Below, piece after piece: positions 47,578 to 58,675 of a stretch of DNA of 64,000 nt. A program made the position numbers and the translations under genes. Every line of letters starts with the position of its first letter. Positions within the stretch are counted from its first letter, which is position 1. The notes under the pieces are model-generated. The model saw only the letters and a list, made by a program, of their open reading frames with translations. It did no database searches and was not told the DNA's origin. The DNA is from Candidatus Pelearchaeum maunauluense. Lineage in GTDB: Archaea > Thermoproteota > Nitrososphaeria_A > Caldarchaeales > Caldarchaeaceae. The stretch is from positions 47,940 to 111,939 of the forward strand of contig JANVYQ010000006.1 of the NCBI GenBank assembly GCA_030059675.1, read 5' to 3'.

Positions 47578-48359
47578 TGAAGAAAACAAACCTATTCCTC
47601 ATGATTTTCACAGTCTTTGTCTTCATATTCCTATACGCCCCGATGGTTATCATGGTTATCTTCTCATTCAACGAGGCAAAATCGCTTGGTGTCTTTACGG
47701 CGTTCTCGCTAAAATGGTATGAAAAAATATTCACCAATACCGAGGTATGGGTAGCTCTCTATAACTCCGTATGGGTTGGCGCTGTGGTTACAGCCGTATC
47801 TATAGTGTTGGGTATGATGATGGCCTTAGCGGTTACGCGTTTCAGCTTCGTTGGGAAGCCAATACTTGACGCGCTAATACTGATACCTATAATAATCCCT
47901 GAGATAACAGAGGCTCTCTCGCTCCTCGTGATGTATGTCTTCCTAAACATCCCCCTAGGGCCTCTTACAGTTATAATAGGACACGCAGCCTTTGATGTAG
48001 CTTTTGTCACAGTGGTTCTGCGGGCTAGGATGGCTGGCTACGATAGAACCGTGGAGGAGGCTGCGAGGACGCTAGGGGCGAATGAGCTTCAGACGTTCTT
48101 TAGAATAACTCTCCCAGTAATGTATCCCGCAATATTGGCAGCAGGCTTACTGGCTTTCACCCTCAGCTTTGACGACCTCATAAAAACCCTTTTCACAACA
48201 GGGCCTGGCTTTAAGACCCTCCCGCTAATAGTATGGAGCTCCGCAGCCCGCGGAGGTGTTTCGCCTGACCTTAACGCCCTCTCAACATTCGCCATCTCTA
48301 TATCTCTCCTCTTCGCAGTCTTTAGAATAAGGGCTGAGAAGAAGATGCGGGGCGTGTAG
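47577..48359 (+). CDS. potC: Spermidine/putrescine-type ABC permease
   Basis: EEAARTLGANELQTFFRITLPVMYPAILAAGLLAFTLSFDDL. Confidence 0.88.
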   Translation: MKKTNLFLMIFTVFVFIFLYAPMVIMVIFSFNEAKSLGVFTAFSLKWYEKIFTNTEVWVALYNSVWVGAVVTAVSIVLGMMMALAVTRFSFVGKPILDALILIPIIIPEITEALSLLVMYVFLNIPLGPLTVIIGHAAFDVAFVTVVLRARMAGYDRTVEEAARTLGANELQTFFRITLPVMYPAILAAGLLAFTLSFDDLIKTLFTTGPGFKTLPLIVWSSAARGGVSPDLNALSTFAISISLLFAVFRIRAEKKMRGV

Positions 48360-48370
48360 GTGGAGGCTGG

Positions 48371-49435
48371 ATGTACTCCGTTGAGCTGGATAATATCGTG
48401 AAGAGATTCGGCAACGTGGCGGCGGTGGATAACGTATCACTAAAGATAAGGGAGAATGAATTCTTCTCACTCCTAGGGCCGAGTGGATGCGGCAAGACGA
48501 CGACACTCAGAATAATCGCAGGCCTTGAAGAGCCTGACAGCGGCGTGGTCAGACTTCACGGCCAAGACGTTACCGATGTCCCAACACACAAACGTAACAT
48601 CGGGATGGTCTTCCAACATCTGGCGCTCTTCCCACATATGAATGTCTTTGAAAACGTGGCGTTTGGCCTGAAGATGCGTAAAGTCCCCAAGAACGAGATA
48701 AAGGATCGCGTGAAGGCGATTCTGGAAGTTGTTGACCTCAGCGGTATGGAGGCGAGGAGAATAAACCAGCTCAGCGGAGGCCAGCAACAAAGAGTCGCGC
48801 TTGCACGCGCGTTGGTAACGGAGCCAAGCGTCCTATTGCTTGACGAGCCCCTGGGAGCTCTTGACCTCAAGATAAGGCAGCACATGATGGTTGAGCTGAA
48901 GAACATCCAGAGAAGGGTGGGGACGACGTTCATCTATGTAACACATGACCAGACAGAAGCTATGACCATGTCTGACCGAATAGCTATTATGAAAGATGGC
49001 CGACTTCAGCAGGTTGGCACGCCCACTGAGGTATATTTCAAGCCTATGAGCGCTTTTGTGGCTTCGTTCATAGGTGAGGCGATAAACCTGATAAGAGGAA
49101 GAATTCAGGATGGAATCTTAACAACGCAAGACCTAGGTCAGCCCATCCTAGTAAATCATGGCGAGAACTCTTCCGAGGCGTACTTGGCAGTTAGACCTGA
49201 AATAATTAGCATAGATAACGAGCTGGAAGGATTGGACAACATATTGGATGGGATAGTTAGGGATGTGATTTTCAAGGGCTCATATATAGAGTATCGGGTT
49301 GAAGTTGGGCCACGTGTGTTCGTGGTTCATCAGCATAGCCGTGCTTTGATGCAACGTAATTTCACGGTGGGCGAAAGGGTTAAGATTGGGTGGCGGCGCA
49401 ACGAGGGAGCAATAATACCGTCATCAGGCGTTTAA
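48371..49435 (+). CDS. potA: Spermidine/putrescine-type ABC ATPase
   Basis: [43 protein letters not shown]-like C-terminus. Confidence 0.9.
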   Translation: MYSVELDNIVKRFGNVAAVDNVSLKIRENEFFSLLGPSGCGKTTTLRIIAGLEEPDSGVVRLHGQDVTDVPTHKRNIGMVFQHLALFPHMNVFENVAFGLKMRKVPKNEIKDRVKAILEVVDLSGMEARRINQLSGGQQQRVALARALVTEPSVLLLDEPLGALDLKIRQHMMVELKNIQRRVGTTFIYVTHDQTEAMTMSDRIAIMKDGRLQQVGTPTEVYFKPMSAFVASFIGEAINLIRGRIQDGILTTQDLGQPILVNHGENSSEAYLAVRPEIISIDNELEGLDNILDGIVRDVIFKGSYIEYRVEVGPRVFVVHQHSRALMQRNFTVGERVKIGWRRNEGAIIPSSGV

Positions 49436-49485
49436 GGATTAAAAAGGGTAATAGGCTTGTCTTCATAACTTAGGCTGGTTGCGCT

Positions 49486-50661
49486 ATGCGGATAGCTGTT
49501 CTGGGTGGTGCTGGGCTAACTGGCCAGTGCGCGGCAAAGAACCTTGCAGAGAGTAAGGCGGTATCCGAGGTTCTGATGGCGGATATAAACGAGAAGAGAG
49601 TAGCTACTGTTGCGGAGAAGCTTGGAAACAATAAGCTCACAACCGCGCGGGTTGATGTGAAAAATCATGATGAGACAGCCAAGCTTCTTCAAGGCTTTGA
49701 CGTGGTGATAAACGCTGTACAATACTATCTAAACCTTGACGTGATGCATGCAGCGCTTAAGGCAGGGGTAAACTACGTAGATTTGGGAGGGCTTTATCAC
49801 ATGACGTTAAAGCAGCTTGAGTTGGACCAGTTGTTTAGGTCTGAGGGGCTTACGGCGGTAATAGGGATGGGCGCGCAGCCTGGAATAACGAACACCGTAG
49901 CCAAATATGCTTCGGCGCTCCTTGATTACATGCGGGCTGTGAAGATACGCGACGGCTCGCGGGACCTTACCGAGAATGCTCCACCATTCGTAGTTACTTG
50001 GTCGCTTCAAACGCTTTTGGATGAGCTTGTTTTAGATGCGGTGATATACGAGGATGGCCAGCTAAAGACAATCCCGCCGCTTTCACGCTCAGAGGTGGTG
50101 GAATTCCCAGAGCCCGTAGGCACTCTGGAGACATATGTAACCATACACTCCGAGATAGCAACGTTCCCCAAGACGTTTAGGGATAAGGGTCTTCGGTATA
50201 ATGATTGGATGGAGGGCAGTCCTGACCTTATGGCTTTGAAGTTGCTAGCTGATATAGGCTTGGCAGATACTAGAGAGGTGGAGGTAGCTGGCGTTAGGGT
50301 GAAGCCTAGGAGTTTTCTGCTGGGGCTTATAGAGGCTCGTGGCCTAATAGGCTATCCTGAAGACATAGTCCCCAACGACTGGGAGATTACGCGCGTGATT
50401 GTTGAAGGGGCTAAAGATAGCCGTGAGCTGAGGTTGGTTTATGATATTATCATACCGCCGAAGCCTGAGTGGAAGATGAGCTGCGCCCAGGTTGGCGTGG
50501 GAATACCAGCGTCAATAGTAGCGATGATGATTGCCGATGGGGAGATAAACACCAAGGGAGTGGTTCCCCCAGAAGTATGCGTACCTCCTGAGAGGCTCTT
50601 TGAAGAGTTGGGAAAACACGGTATAAGAATAGTGGAGAATATATCAGGTCCCATAAACTAG
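49486..50661 (+). CDS. Saccharopine dehydrogenase-like protein
   Basis: MRIAVLGGAGLTGQCAAKNLAES; GMGAQPGITNTVAKYA. Confidence 0.83.
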   Translation: MRIAVLGGAGLTGQCAAKNLAESKAVSEVLMADINEKRVATVAEKLGNNKLTTARVDVKNHDETAKLLQGFDVVINAVQYYLNLDVMHAALKAGVNYVDLGGLYHMTLKQLELDQLFRSEGLTAVIGMGAQPGITNTVAKYASALLDYMRAVKIRDGSRDLTENAPPFVVTWSLQTLLDELVLDAVIYEDGQLKTIPPLSRSEVVEFPEPVGTLETYVTIHSEIATFPKTFRDKGLRYNDWMEGSPDLMALKLLADIGLADTREVEVAGVRVKPRSFLLGLIEARGLIGYPEDIVPNDWEITRVIVEGAKDSRELRLVYDIIIPPKPEWKMSCAQVGVGIPASIVAMMIADGEINTKGVVPPEVCVPPERLFEELGKHGIRIVENISGPIN

Positions 50662-52022
50662 AGAACCTCATCAACCGCGAGCCTTCCAAACTCGCCCTTA
50701 ATCTCCCTAACAGAGTGCTTCATGGCTTCAAGAGTCTTCTCAACATCTTCCCTACTATGCTGCACCGAGACGGTCCACTGCTCATCAAAGCTTAAAGCCT
50801 GCGGGATCACCCCGCGCGCGAGCATCCGCATTATCCACGCATACCATCTACCGAAGTTGCTATAACGTAGAAAGTCTCTCCAATTCTTTACAGGCTCTTT
50901 ACAGAAATAGATTGTTCCGCTAGTGGCTATATGTGAGACATGAGCTTCAATTCCAGAGTCTTGTAGGATATCCTCGTAGCCGCGGGCCAGCTCTTGGCTT
51001 AGCTGCTGTGCGTGTCTAAGGCCGTCTTCGGTTAATATCTTGGTTAGCGTGATGTATGCCGCCGATACTGACAGGATGTTAGAGTTGAACGTTCCTCCAT
51101 GCGCAGTCTTGTTAGGCCCTACAACGTCAAAGATTTCTCTTCTAGCCAGAACAGCCGAGAGTGGATAACCTCCAGCGATTGGCTTTGCTGCAACCATGAT
51201 ATCCCCACGTATGCCGAAATAGTCTTGGGCGCCGCGTAGGAATTTTCCACTTGTCTTGACCTCATCAAATATCAGGAGAGAATTATACTCTTCAGTCAGT
51301 TCTTTCAATCCTTTCATAAACTCTATATCTGGTATGACTACACCCATGTTCATTGCTATCGGCTCTATGATGACACCAGCTATCTCGTTGCCGTGTTCGC
51401 GCATTATCTTCTCTGTTGCTTCCAAATCATTGTATGGCGCGACTACTATTAGGTTTGTGAGCTCGTCGGGCATGCCTAGGCTGGCTGGAACAGAGTTGGG
51501 CTTACGTGGATGCCCTGCTCTGTAGATGCTGGGCTTAACGCTGACCATGACTTGTTCATGCGTGCCGTGAAAACATCCCTCAAACTTTAGTATCTTCTTA
51601 CGCTGGGTAAATGCCCGCGCCAGCCTCACAGCGAGTAGCGTGGCTTCAAGCCCCGTAGTGGAGTAGCGGACCATATCATATCCATATCTCTGCGTGAGGA
51701 CTTCCGCCAGCTTCACGGAGATTTCAGTCTCAAATCCATAGATTGTCCCATCTTCGATAATTCTCCGCATCTCCTCCACAAGTATTGGATGCGCGTGGCC
51801 TATTCCGAGAGCTCCGAAAGCCATGTTATAGTCTATATACTCGTTTCCATCGGCGTCCCATATTCTAGAGCCGCGTCCCTTCTTCATGAAAAGGGGGTAT
51901 GGATCAAAGATGCGCCAGTTGCTGTGAACCCCAAACGGTGTGAGGTTGAGAGCGCGTCTATAAAGTTCGGCTGATGCCTTCGTTCTCTCCCTAAACTCCC
52001 TAGTAAAATCATCATTAGCCAC
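50658..52022 (-). CDS. Class III aminotransferase (glutamate-1-semialdehyde aminomutase-like)
   Basis: FGVHSNWRIFDPYPLFMKKGRGSRIWDADGNEYIDYNMAFGALGIGHAHP; IFDEVKTSGKF. Confidence 0.85.
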   Translation of the reverse strand: MANDDFTREFRERTKASAELYRRALNLTPFGVHSNWRIFDPYPLFMKKGRGSRIWDADGNEYIDYNMAFGALGIGHAHPILVEEMRRIIEDGTIYGFETEISVKLAEVLTQRYGYDMVRYSTTGLEATLLAVRLARAFTQRKKILKFEGCFHGTHEQVMVSVKPSIYRAGHPRKPNSVPASLGMPDELTNLIVVAPYNDLEATEKIMREHGNEIAGVIIEPIAMNMGVVIPDIEFMKGLKELTEEYNSLLIFDEVKTSGKFLRGAQDYFGIRGDIMVAAKPIAGGYPLSAVLARREIFDVVGPNKTAHGGTFNSNILSVSAAYITLTKILTEDGLRHAQQLSQELARGYEDILQDSGIEAHVSHIATSGTIYFCKEPVKNWRDFLRYSNFGRWYAWIMRMLARGVIPQALSFDEQWTVSVQHSREDVEKTLEAMKHSVREIKGEFGRLAVDEVL

Positions 52023-52077
52023 AGTTGCCTCTCCAAGCTATAGCTTATATAAGCTTTACAGAACGAAACAAAGAGAA

Positions 52078-52713
52078 TCATTTTCTAGGTGTTCTCTCGC
52101 CCGTTACTATATAATCCACTGAGTCGCCCACATACGTTGCGTGGTCTGCTATCCTCTCTAGATACCTGAGAATCAACGTCGTAGCCATGTCGCATCGCTT
52201 GCTTGAGAGTGGATTACTAAGCGCCCTCTTAACATGCTGGACATAAGCATAATCTACTTCATCATCCATCTTTTTCAGACTACGCGCTAATTCTACGTTC
52301 CTCTCCTTAAACGCCTGCACACTTACTTTAATCATCGCCTTAACCTTCTCACCAACCTGCTTAACCAGCGTTGTATCGCATTCTTCCAAATTCCCGAACA
52401 TTCCCAGAACCTGCGTAATATCGTAAGCATATCTACCAAAACGTGAAAAGCCGTATGCTATCTCCATGCATGACCTTATGTATCTGAGGTCTGTTGCCAC
52501 GGGTTGGTAGCGTGCGATAAGCTCAACAGCCAGCTCAGCTACCTCGTCCTGATACCAGCGAAGCTCCTCAGATAGTTGGAAGACTTCCTCACGCATATCA
52601 CGGCCTTTAACATAGCTCTCTATAGCCGTCTCTACGGCCTTCTCACTTATCGCTGCCATGTCCAGCAGCATGTTAGATAGACGCTCAAGACCCATATCCA
52701 TCAATCTAGGCAT
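52078..52713 (-). CDS. phoU: PhoU phosphate regulatory protein
   Basis: Two PhoU repeats, RYLERIADHATYVGDSVDYIVTGE. Confidence 0.9.
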   Translation of the reverse strand: MPRLMDMGLERLSNMLLDMAAISEKAVETAIESYVKGRDMREEVFQLSEELRWYQDEVAELAVELIARYQPVATDLRYIRSCMEIAYGFSRFGRYAYDITQVLGMFGNLEECDTTLVKQVGEKVKAMIKVSVQAFKERNVELARSLKKMDDEVDYAYVQHVKRALSNPLSSKRCDMATTLILRYLERIADHATYVGDSVDYIVTGERTPRK

Positions 52714-52719
52714 ATATAA

Positions 52720-53547
52720 TCACCCAATCCTGCCGCGTATATAGTCCTCCGTCCTCTTCTCGCGAGGGTTCGTAAATATTTCACGCGTAGAGCCAAACTC
52801 TACCAGCCTCCCTATGCCATGCTCATCAGGCATCATTACGGCGGTATAATCAGAGACGCGCGCAGCTTGCTGCATGTTATGAGTTACTATCACTATCGTA
52901 TATCTCTCCTTGAGCTGTATCATCAACTCCTCTATACGCGCTGTTGATACTGGGTCCAGTGATGCCGCTGGCTCGTCCATGAGTAGTACTTCAGGCTCAA
53001 CCGCTAGTGCGCGTGCTATGCATAGGCGCTGCTGCTGGCCTCCAGAGAGCTCGTATGCGCTGTGGTTAAGCCTGTCTTTTACCTCGTCCCATAGAGCGGC
53101 AAGCTTCAGAGCCTCTTCCACACGCTTAGCAACATCACCCTTATACCCGTTTATCTTAAGGCCGAACGCGACATTCTCAAAGATATTCTTCGGAAACGGG
53201 TTGGGCTTCTGAAAGACCATACCTATACGCGACCTGATATAATACGAATCAACATCCGAGTCATAGATATTCTTACCGTTGAATAAGACCTTGCCCTCCA
53301 CACGCGCACCTCTTATCAGGTCGTTCATCCTGTTTAGGCATCGCAGAAGTGTTGTTTTCCCGCATCCAGAAGGCCCTATGATTGCTGTTATATTGTTCTT
53401 CGGTATGGATATGTTTATGTCTTTTATTGCGTACCGCCCATTATAACTGACGGAGAGGTTAACTGTCCGTATTACTGTCCTCTCCTCCTCGATGTGCGTG
53501 GACTTCTCCTCAGCGGGCAGCTCCGAATCCCCCAACTCCACCTTCAT
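52720..53547 (-). CDS. pstB: Phosphate ABC transporter ATPase
   Basis: [54 protein letters not shown]. Confidence 0.93.
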   Translation of the reverse strand: MKVELGDSELPAEEKSTHIEEERTVIRTVNLSVSYNGRYAIKDINISIPKNNITAIIGPSGCGKTTLLRCLNRMNDLIRGARVEGKVLFNGKNIYDSDVDSYYIRSRIGMVFQKPNPFPKNIFENVAFGLKINGYKGDVAKRVEEALKLAALWDEVKDRLNHSAYELSGGQQQRLCIARALAVEPEVLLMDEPAASLDPVSTARIEELMIQLKERYTIVIVTHNMQQAARVSDYTAVMMPDEHGIGRLVEFGSTREIFTNPREKRTEDYIRGRIG

Positions 53548-53549
53548 AC

Positions 53550-54440
53550 CTACTCAATCACCCTCTTTTGAAGCTTGTTGCGCAATATTATTGCCGCTGC
53601 ATTCATCATGAGAAGTAGAGCCAGTAGAACTATTATTCCAGCAGCCGAAAGCTCTCGCATCTCAGGCTGGGGCCTGCTTATCCAGTTGAATATCTGGAGC
53701 GGCATGACCGTAAACTCGTCAAATACCCAGCGTGGAGCGTCTCTAATAAAGAGAAGCCCGCTTATAACGAGTAGGGGCGCTGCCTCACCTATTGCTCTGG
53801 AGGTGGAGAGTATGCTTCCAGTCAATATTCCTGGGAGAGCCTCTGGTAGGATTATCTTGGCTATGACTTGGAGTTTCGTGGCTCCGAGGGCGTAGGCGCC
53901 CAGCTTATGCAGCTCTGGCACGGCTTTTATCGCCTCCACAGAAGCCACCACTATTACTGGAAGTATTAGGAAGGCCAGCGTTATGGCCCCAGCTATCACG
54001 GAGCGGCCTAGGCCGAGGGTATATACGAGCAGGCTTAGGCCAACTAGGCCATAGACCACCGAGGGAACACCCGCGAGGTTCGTCAAGTTGAAGTATACCA
54101 GATTCCTAAGCCTCTCGTTCTTGGAAAACTCTGTCAGATAAAGCGCTGTGGCCACGCCTATGGGAACCGCTATTATCGCAGCTAGGCCGACCACCCATAC
54201 CGAGCCGAGTAATGCTGGGTATATTCCTGCCTTAGCGGGCGTCGCTGAGGGTGGGTTGGTTAAGAAGCTGGGCGAAAGCCGCGCCGCCCCGTCTATAAAG
54301 ACTGTTATAAGAAGGAGAGAGAGGAAGAGGATGCCGAGAGATATGCCGAGAAGAAGTATGAAGCTCACGCTCCTGTCAGCGAATATGAGTAGTGCACCAC
54401 TTCCACGAAACAAGCCCTGTCTCAAGTCTTGATTCCCCAT
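53550..54440 (-). CDS. pstA: Phosphate ABC transporter permease PstA
   Basis: [57 protein letters not shown]. Confidence 0.92.
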   Translation of the reverse strand: MGNQDLRQGLFRGSGALLIFADRSVSFILLLGISLGILFLSLLLITVFIDGAARLSPSFLTNPPSATPAKAGIYPALLGSVWVVGLAAIIAVPIGVATALYLTEFSKNERLRNLVYFNLTNLAGVPSVVYGLVGLSLLVYTLGLGRSVIAGAITLAFLILPVIVVASVEAIKAVPELHKLGAYALGATKLQVIAKIILPEALPGILTGSILSTSRAIGEAAPLLVISGLLFIRDAPRWVFDEFTVMPLQIFNWISRPQPEMRELSAAGIIVLLALLLMMNAAAIILRNKLQKRVIE

Positions 54441-55336
54441 TTCCTCACCACCAAATTGCCCACAAGGTTAAGAAGCATAACCATTAAGAAAAGATAAAGA
54501 CCAACAGCGAAGATTGACTGGTATTCAATTCCTCCCTGCTCAAAATCTCCAGTAGCCATTTGTGCTATGAAGCTAGTCATGGTCTGCACTGCTTCAAGGG
54601 GGTTGAGGGTTAAGACTGGACTGAAACCTGCTGCGATGGCTACTATCATGGTCTCGCCAACAGCTCGCGCAAGACCGAGGATGAATGATGCGATTATCCC
54701 TGAGAGCGCGGCTGGGACAACGACCTTGAATATGACCTGAATCTTACGTGCCCCAAGCGAGTATGCGGCTTGTCTAAGGGTTTCGGGAACGGCATAGAGC
54801 GCGTCCTCGCTCAACGACGCTACTGTTGGGATTATCATTACACCCATAGCCAGGCCAGCGGATAGGGCGTTGTAGAAACTAATGTCTGGAAATAGGCTGG
54901 ACTTGAGCAGGGGGGTTATTGTGTATATTGCGAAGTATCCATAAACCACCGTCGGTATTCCAGCTAGTATCTCCAGGATGGGCTTAATGACCGCGCGCAC
55001 CCTAGGCGAGGCATACTCGCTTAAGTATATCGCAGAGCCAAGCCCAACAGTCGCGGAGAGGCCTATAGCCACACCAGAGGTTAAGAGAGTTCCAACAAGA
55101 AGCGGGACTGCCCCAAACTTCTTATCGGCAAATAGGGCAGTCCACTCAGTTCCAAATATAAATTCAAGGGGAGACACCTCACGGAAAAACGACGCTGATT
55201 CAACTACTAGCGTGGCCATTATGACTATCAGCGCAGATATGGTGAGTAGCGCCGTGCCTAGAAGCCCTAGGCCAACTATCTTCTCCGAGAGTCGTGCAGC
55301 GCTGAAAGAGCTTCTCCGAGAATCATCCATCTCCAT
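54422..55336 (-). CDS. pstC: Phosphate ABC transporter permease PstC
   Basis: GIPTVVYGYFAIYTITPLL; ARAVGETMIVAIAAGFSP. Confidence 0.92.
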   Translation of the reverse strand: MEMDDSRRSSFSAARLSEKIVGLGLLGTALLTISALIVIMATLVVESASFFREVSPLEFIFGTEWTALFADKKFGAVPLLVGTLLTSGVAIGLSATVGLGSAIYLSEYASPRVRAVIKPILEILAGIPTVVYGYFAIYTITPLLKSSLFPDISFYNALSAGLAMGVMIIPTVASLSEDALYAVPETLRQAAYSLGARKIQVIFKVVVPAALSGIIASFILGLARAVGETMIVAIAAGFSPVLTLNPLEAVQTMTSFIAQMATGDFEQGGIEYQSIFAVGLYLFLMVMLLNLVGNLVVRKWGIKT

Positions 55337-55345
55337 CCGCCAGCT

Positions 55346-56383
55346 TCACTCCAGCCGCGTGAGCTTTAGAAGGTCATCATGAAGACCTGCCTTAAGAAAG
55401 GCCAAAGCCCGCTTATAGTAGCTCTCAGGGAATGGCGTATAGCCGACCATAGGAACTAGCTGGGGGGCATTCTCTAGGTAGAACTCAACAAAACGCCTAA
55501 GCTCAGGCTTCTCCTCAAACTTCTGCTTATTCACGTATATGAAAAGCGGCCGCGAGAGTGGGTACTTGAATGTTCTTATGTTCTCATCTGTTGGCTCTAT
55601 GCATCCTTCTCCAGCGTTTATCGGGACTGCTCTTATCCTATCCTTCGCTATTGCATAGTAGGCGTATCCGAAGTATGCCAGCGCGTATTTCTCAGCTTCC
55701 ACGCCAGCCACCAGAACATTATCATCCTCACTCGCTACGTAGTCCGTCCTACTAGCGCCAGACTCTCCGACAACATGCTCGGTAAAGAAGTCAAAAGTGC
55801 CCGAATCTGGGCCAGGGCCGTAGAGTTTTATCTCCACATCAGGCCACTCTGGCCGTATATCACTCCATTTCCGCACACCGCTCTTAGGCTCCCAGATTAG
55901 CTTAAGCTCCGCGATTGTAAAACAATCCACCCAATCGTTATCGTTATTCACAACTACTGATAGCCCGTCAATACCTATCGGTATCTCTATCCATTCAACA
56001 CCGTTTTTTTGCGCTCTCTCAACCTCGCTGGGCTCTATCTGCCGCGATGCATCGTTTATATCGGTCTCGCCTTTGATGAACCGTTTAAACCCGCCGCCAG
56101 TTCCAGAGATTCCAACGGTAACCCTAACGTCTGGGTATTCGTTCATGAACGCCTCCGCCACAACCTCGGTTATGGGATACACCGTGCTGGAACCGTCTAT
56201 CACTATACTGCCAGACAGCTCGGAAACGATAAAATCCGTTCCCGTTATTGTAACTGTAACAGTCTTCGCACCGCCTGCGTTTGCTTGAGAACTAAGCATA
56301 TAGCCAAGACCAACACCCAAGAGCAACATTATCATGGCCAAGACCGCCGTGCTGGTTGCGGCTGCGAGCTTGGGTTTACTCAT
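55346..56383 (-). CDS. pstS: Phosphate ABC transporter substrate-binding protein
   Basis: GSIVIDGSSTVYPITEVVAEAF; GISGTGGGFKRFIKGETDINDASR; DSGTFDFFTEHVVG. Confidence 0.92.
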   Translation of the reverse strand: MSKPKLAAATSTAVLAMIMLLLGVGLGYMLSSQANAGGAKTVTVTITGTDFIVSELSGSIVIDGSSTVYPITEVVAEAFMNEYPDVRVTVGISGTGGGFKRFIKGETDINDASRQIEPSEVERAQKNGVEWIEIPIGIDGLSVVVNNDNDWVDCFTIAELKLIWEPKSGVRKWSDIRPEWPDVEIKLYGPGPDSGTFDFFTEHVVGESGASRTDYVASEDDNVLVAGVEAEKYALAYFGYAYYAIAKDRIRAVPINAGEGCIEPTDENIRTFKYPLSRPLFIYVNKQKFEEKPELRRFVEFYLENAPQLVPMVGYTPFPESYYKRALAFLKAGLHDDLLKLTRLE

Positions 56384-56490
56384 CTTCGGGCTGGCGGCCT
56401 GCTAGCCATAATATTAAGATAGGCGGTATTCTATATTTAATATATCGTCATCTATATAGAGATATATTGAAGCTAGTCTGCCGAATTAGC
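56384..56490. promoter_or_regulatory. AT-rich divergent pstS / phoU-AbrB control region with inverted repeats
   Basis: TCTATATAGA palindrome at 56451-56460; AATATAT (56439) ... ATATATT (56462). Confidence 0.5.
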
Positions 56491-57522
56491 ATGGCCAACG
56501 GCCAGGAGTTCGTCAGGCGATTGCAACAAACTGGCGGAGCCACGCTTATAGTCTCTCTTCCAAAGGAATGGATAGACCGGACAGGGCTTAAGAAGTTTGA
56601 TGAAATACTACTCGTATCAAGTGATGATGGGACACTCCACATAATTCCCCGTAACATGAGCAATAAGACGCAGCAGGAGGAATTCACAGTTGATGTTATG
56701 CCCAACGAAACCGCCGAGGGCGTTTTGAGAGACTACATGTCCGCCTACCTTGCTGGATACAACACTATAAGGATAAGGTTTGACGAGCCCTCACCAGGAT
56801 TGGCTCAGAAGATACGCCAACTGGTGAGGAGATGGCTTATAGGAGTTGAGGTTGTGGAAGAGACAATACATGAGATGGTTACTCAGTGTCTTCCTACGCA
56901 TAATAGCCTTCCCCTGATGAAGGCTTTGGAGAGGATGGGTAGCATTGCTTCTAGTATGCAGCGTGAGGCTGTCTCAGCTTTAGCGGAGCAGAATAAGAGC
57001 ATAGCCCTAGAAGTCGTGCAGCGCGACGATGAGGTTGATAGATTCTACCACTTCATAGTGAGGCAGCTTAACATAGCGGTATCAAGCCCAGTCATATTGA
57101 AGTCTCTCGGCCTCAACAATAGGCAAGACTGCCTAGGATACATGCTGGTAACAAAGAGCATAGAGCGCGCGGCGGACCATGCCTCTTCAATAGCCAACCT
57201 TTCCATGACTCTCCATAGCTCCAAATCATCAATATTGGAGAAGATAGTTGAGGCTGGCTACAGGGCTAATAAGTTGTTTGATGACGCATTAAAGTCAATA
57301 CTCCAGACCGATAGGGAGGCGGCTAAGCAAACAATACAACAGGCGGAGGATGTTACTAAGATGACGCATGAGCTTAATAATCAGTTAATCAGGAAATCAA
57401 TAACATCCACGGCATTGAGGCTTCTTCTGGAGAATATTAAGCGAATAGCTGAATATAGCTCAGATATATCGGAAGTGGCTGTAAATCTATCCGTGAAGAA
57501 GCCTAGGATTAATCTTATGTGA
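56491..57522 (+). CDS. AbrB domain plus PhoU domain regulator
   Basis: FVRRLQQTGGATLIVSLPKEWIDRTGLKKFDEILL, then PhoU-like repeats with SIERAADHASSIANL. Confidence 0.87.
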   Translation: MANGQEFVRRLQQTGGATLIVSLPKEWIDRTGLKKFDEILLVSSDDGTLHIIPRNMSNKTQQEEFTVDVMPNETAEGVLRDYMSAYLAGYNTIRIRFDEPSPGLAQKIRQLVRRWLIGVEVVEETIHEMVTQCLPTHNSLPLMKALERMGSIASSMQREAVSALAEQNKSIALEVVQRDDEVDRFYHFIVRQLNIAVSSPVILKSLGLNNRQDCLGYMLVTKSIERAADHASSIANLSMTLHSSKSSILEKIVEAGYRANKLFDDALKSILQTDREAAKQTIQQAEDVTKMTHELNNQLIRKSITSTALRLLLENIKRIAEYSSDISEVAVNLSVKKPRINLM

Positions 57523-57540
57523 TTCTGAGGGGTTAGGCTA

Positions 57541-58635
57541 TTGGCTGGGAATATTCTCGGTGAGCGTTTTGTTGTTGTAAGCTTCGGTGAGAGCCATGGA
57601 AGGTGTGTGGGTGTTGTCGTTGATGGCTGTCCAGCGGGGCTTGGGATAAGCGAAGAAGAAATACAGGCTGAGCTTGACAAGAGGAAGCCTGGCCAGTCAA
57701 TAGTTACAACAACCCGCCGCGAGGAGGATAGGGTTGAGATTCTCTCTGGCGTGTTTGAGGGAAGGACAACAGGCGCTCCAATATGCATGCTAATCTGGAA
57801 CAGGGATGTGGATTCGTCGCCATACAGGGCTATACTGAACACGCCTAGGCCTGGTCATGCCGATTATGTGGCTCGTGTGAAGTATGGCGGGTTTAATGAC
57901 TGGCGTGGTGGTGGCCGTTTCTCAGGCAGGATAACGGCTGGCTTCGTTATGGCTGGGGCTATTGCCAAGAAGCTACTTAGAGAAAAGCTGGGGATTGAGG
58001 TTCTGGCATTTACCCGCGAGATAGGCGGCGTTAGGCTGGGAGACGTTTCGGTGGAGGAGATACGCTCCAAGAGATACGGCAACGAGGTGCGTTGCCCAGA
58101 TGAGGAGGTCGCTGAAGAGATGAAGCGGCTTATAGTTAAGGCGCGTGGCGAGGGCGACAGCCTAGGTGGAGTGGTTGAATGCATAGCGCTAAACATGCCC
58201 ATAGGCCTGGGAGAGCCTGTCTTCAGCTCTCTTGACGCCGACCTAGCGAGGGCTCTCTTCGCCATACCAGCGGTTAAGGGAGTGGAGTTCGGCGCAGGAT
58301 TCGGGGCTACGCGCATGCGCGGCTCAGAGCATAACGACCCCTACACAATCAGAGATGGAAAAGTTGAAACGGTCACAAACAATGCGGGTGGAATACTCGG
58401 CGGCCTATCAAATGGTATGCCCTTAGTTCTCCGCGTGGCTTTTAAGCCAGCCTCGTCAATTGCGAAACAGCAGAAGACCGTGAATCTTGAAAATATGAGC
58501 GAGACAACGATACAGGTTCCAGGCCGCCACGACCCTACGGTTGTTCCTAGAGCTGTTCCAGTTGTTGAGGCTGTAGTGGCTATAGTGTTAGCTGACCATG
58601 CCTTGAGAGCTGGCTTGATAGGATGCGTGGTTTAA
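57541..58635 (+). CDS. aroC: Chorismate synthase (TTG start)
   Basis: [64 protein letters not shown]. Confidence 0.95.
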   Translation: MAGNILGERFVVVSFGESHGRCVGVVVDGCPAGLGISEEEIQAELDKRKPGQSIVTTTRREEDRVEILSGVFEGRTTGAPICMLIWNRDVDSSPYRAILNTPRPGHADYVARVKYGGFNDWRGGGRFSGRITAGFVMAGAIAKKLLREKLGIEVLAFTREIGGVRLGDVSVEEIRSKRYGNEVRCPDEEVAEEMKRLIVKARGEGDSLGGVVECIALNMPIGLGEPVFSSLDADLARALFAIPAVKGVEFGAGFGATRMRGSEHNDPYTIRDGKVETVTNNAGGILGGLSNGMPLVLRVAFKPASSIAKQQKTVNLENMSETTIQVPGRHDPTVVPRAVPVVEAVVAIVLADHALRAGLIGCVV

Positions 58636-58675
58636 AGGAATCGTTTATCAACGATAGCTGCGAGACGCTGTACAT

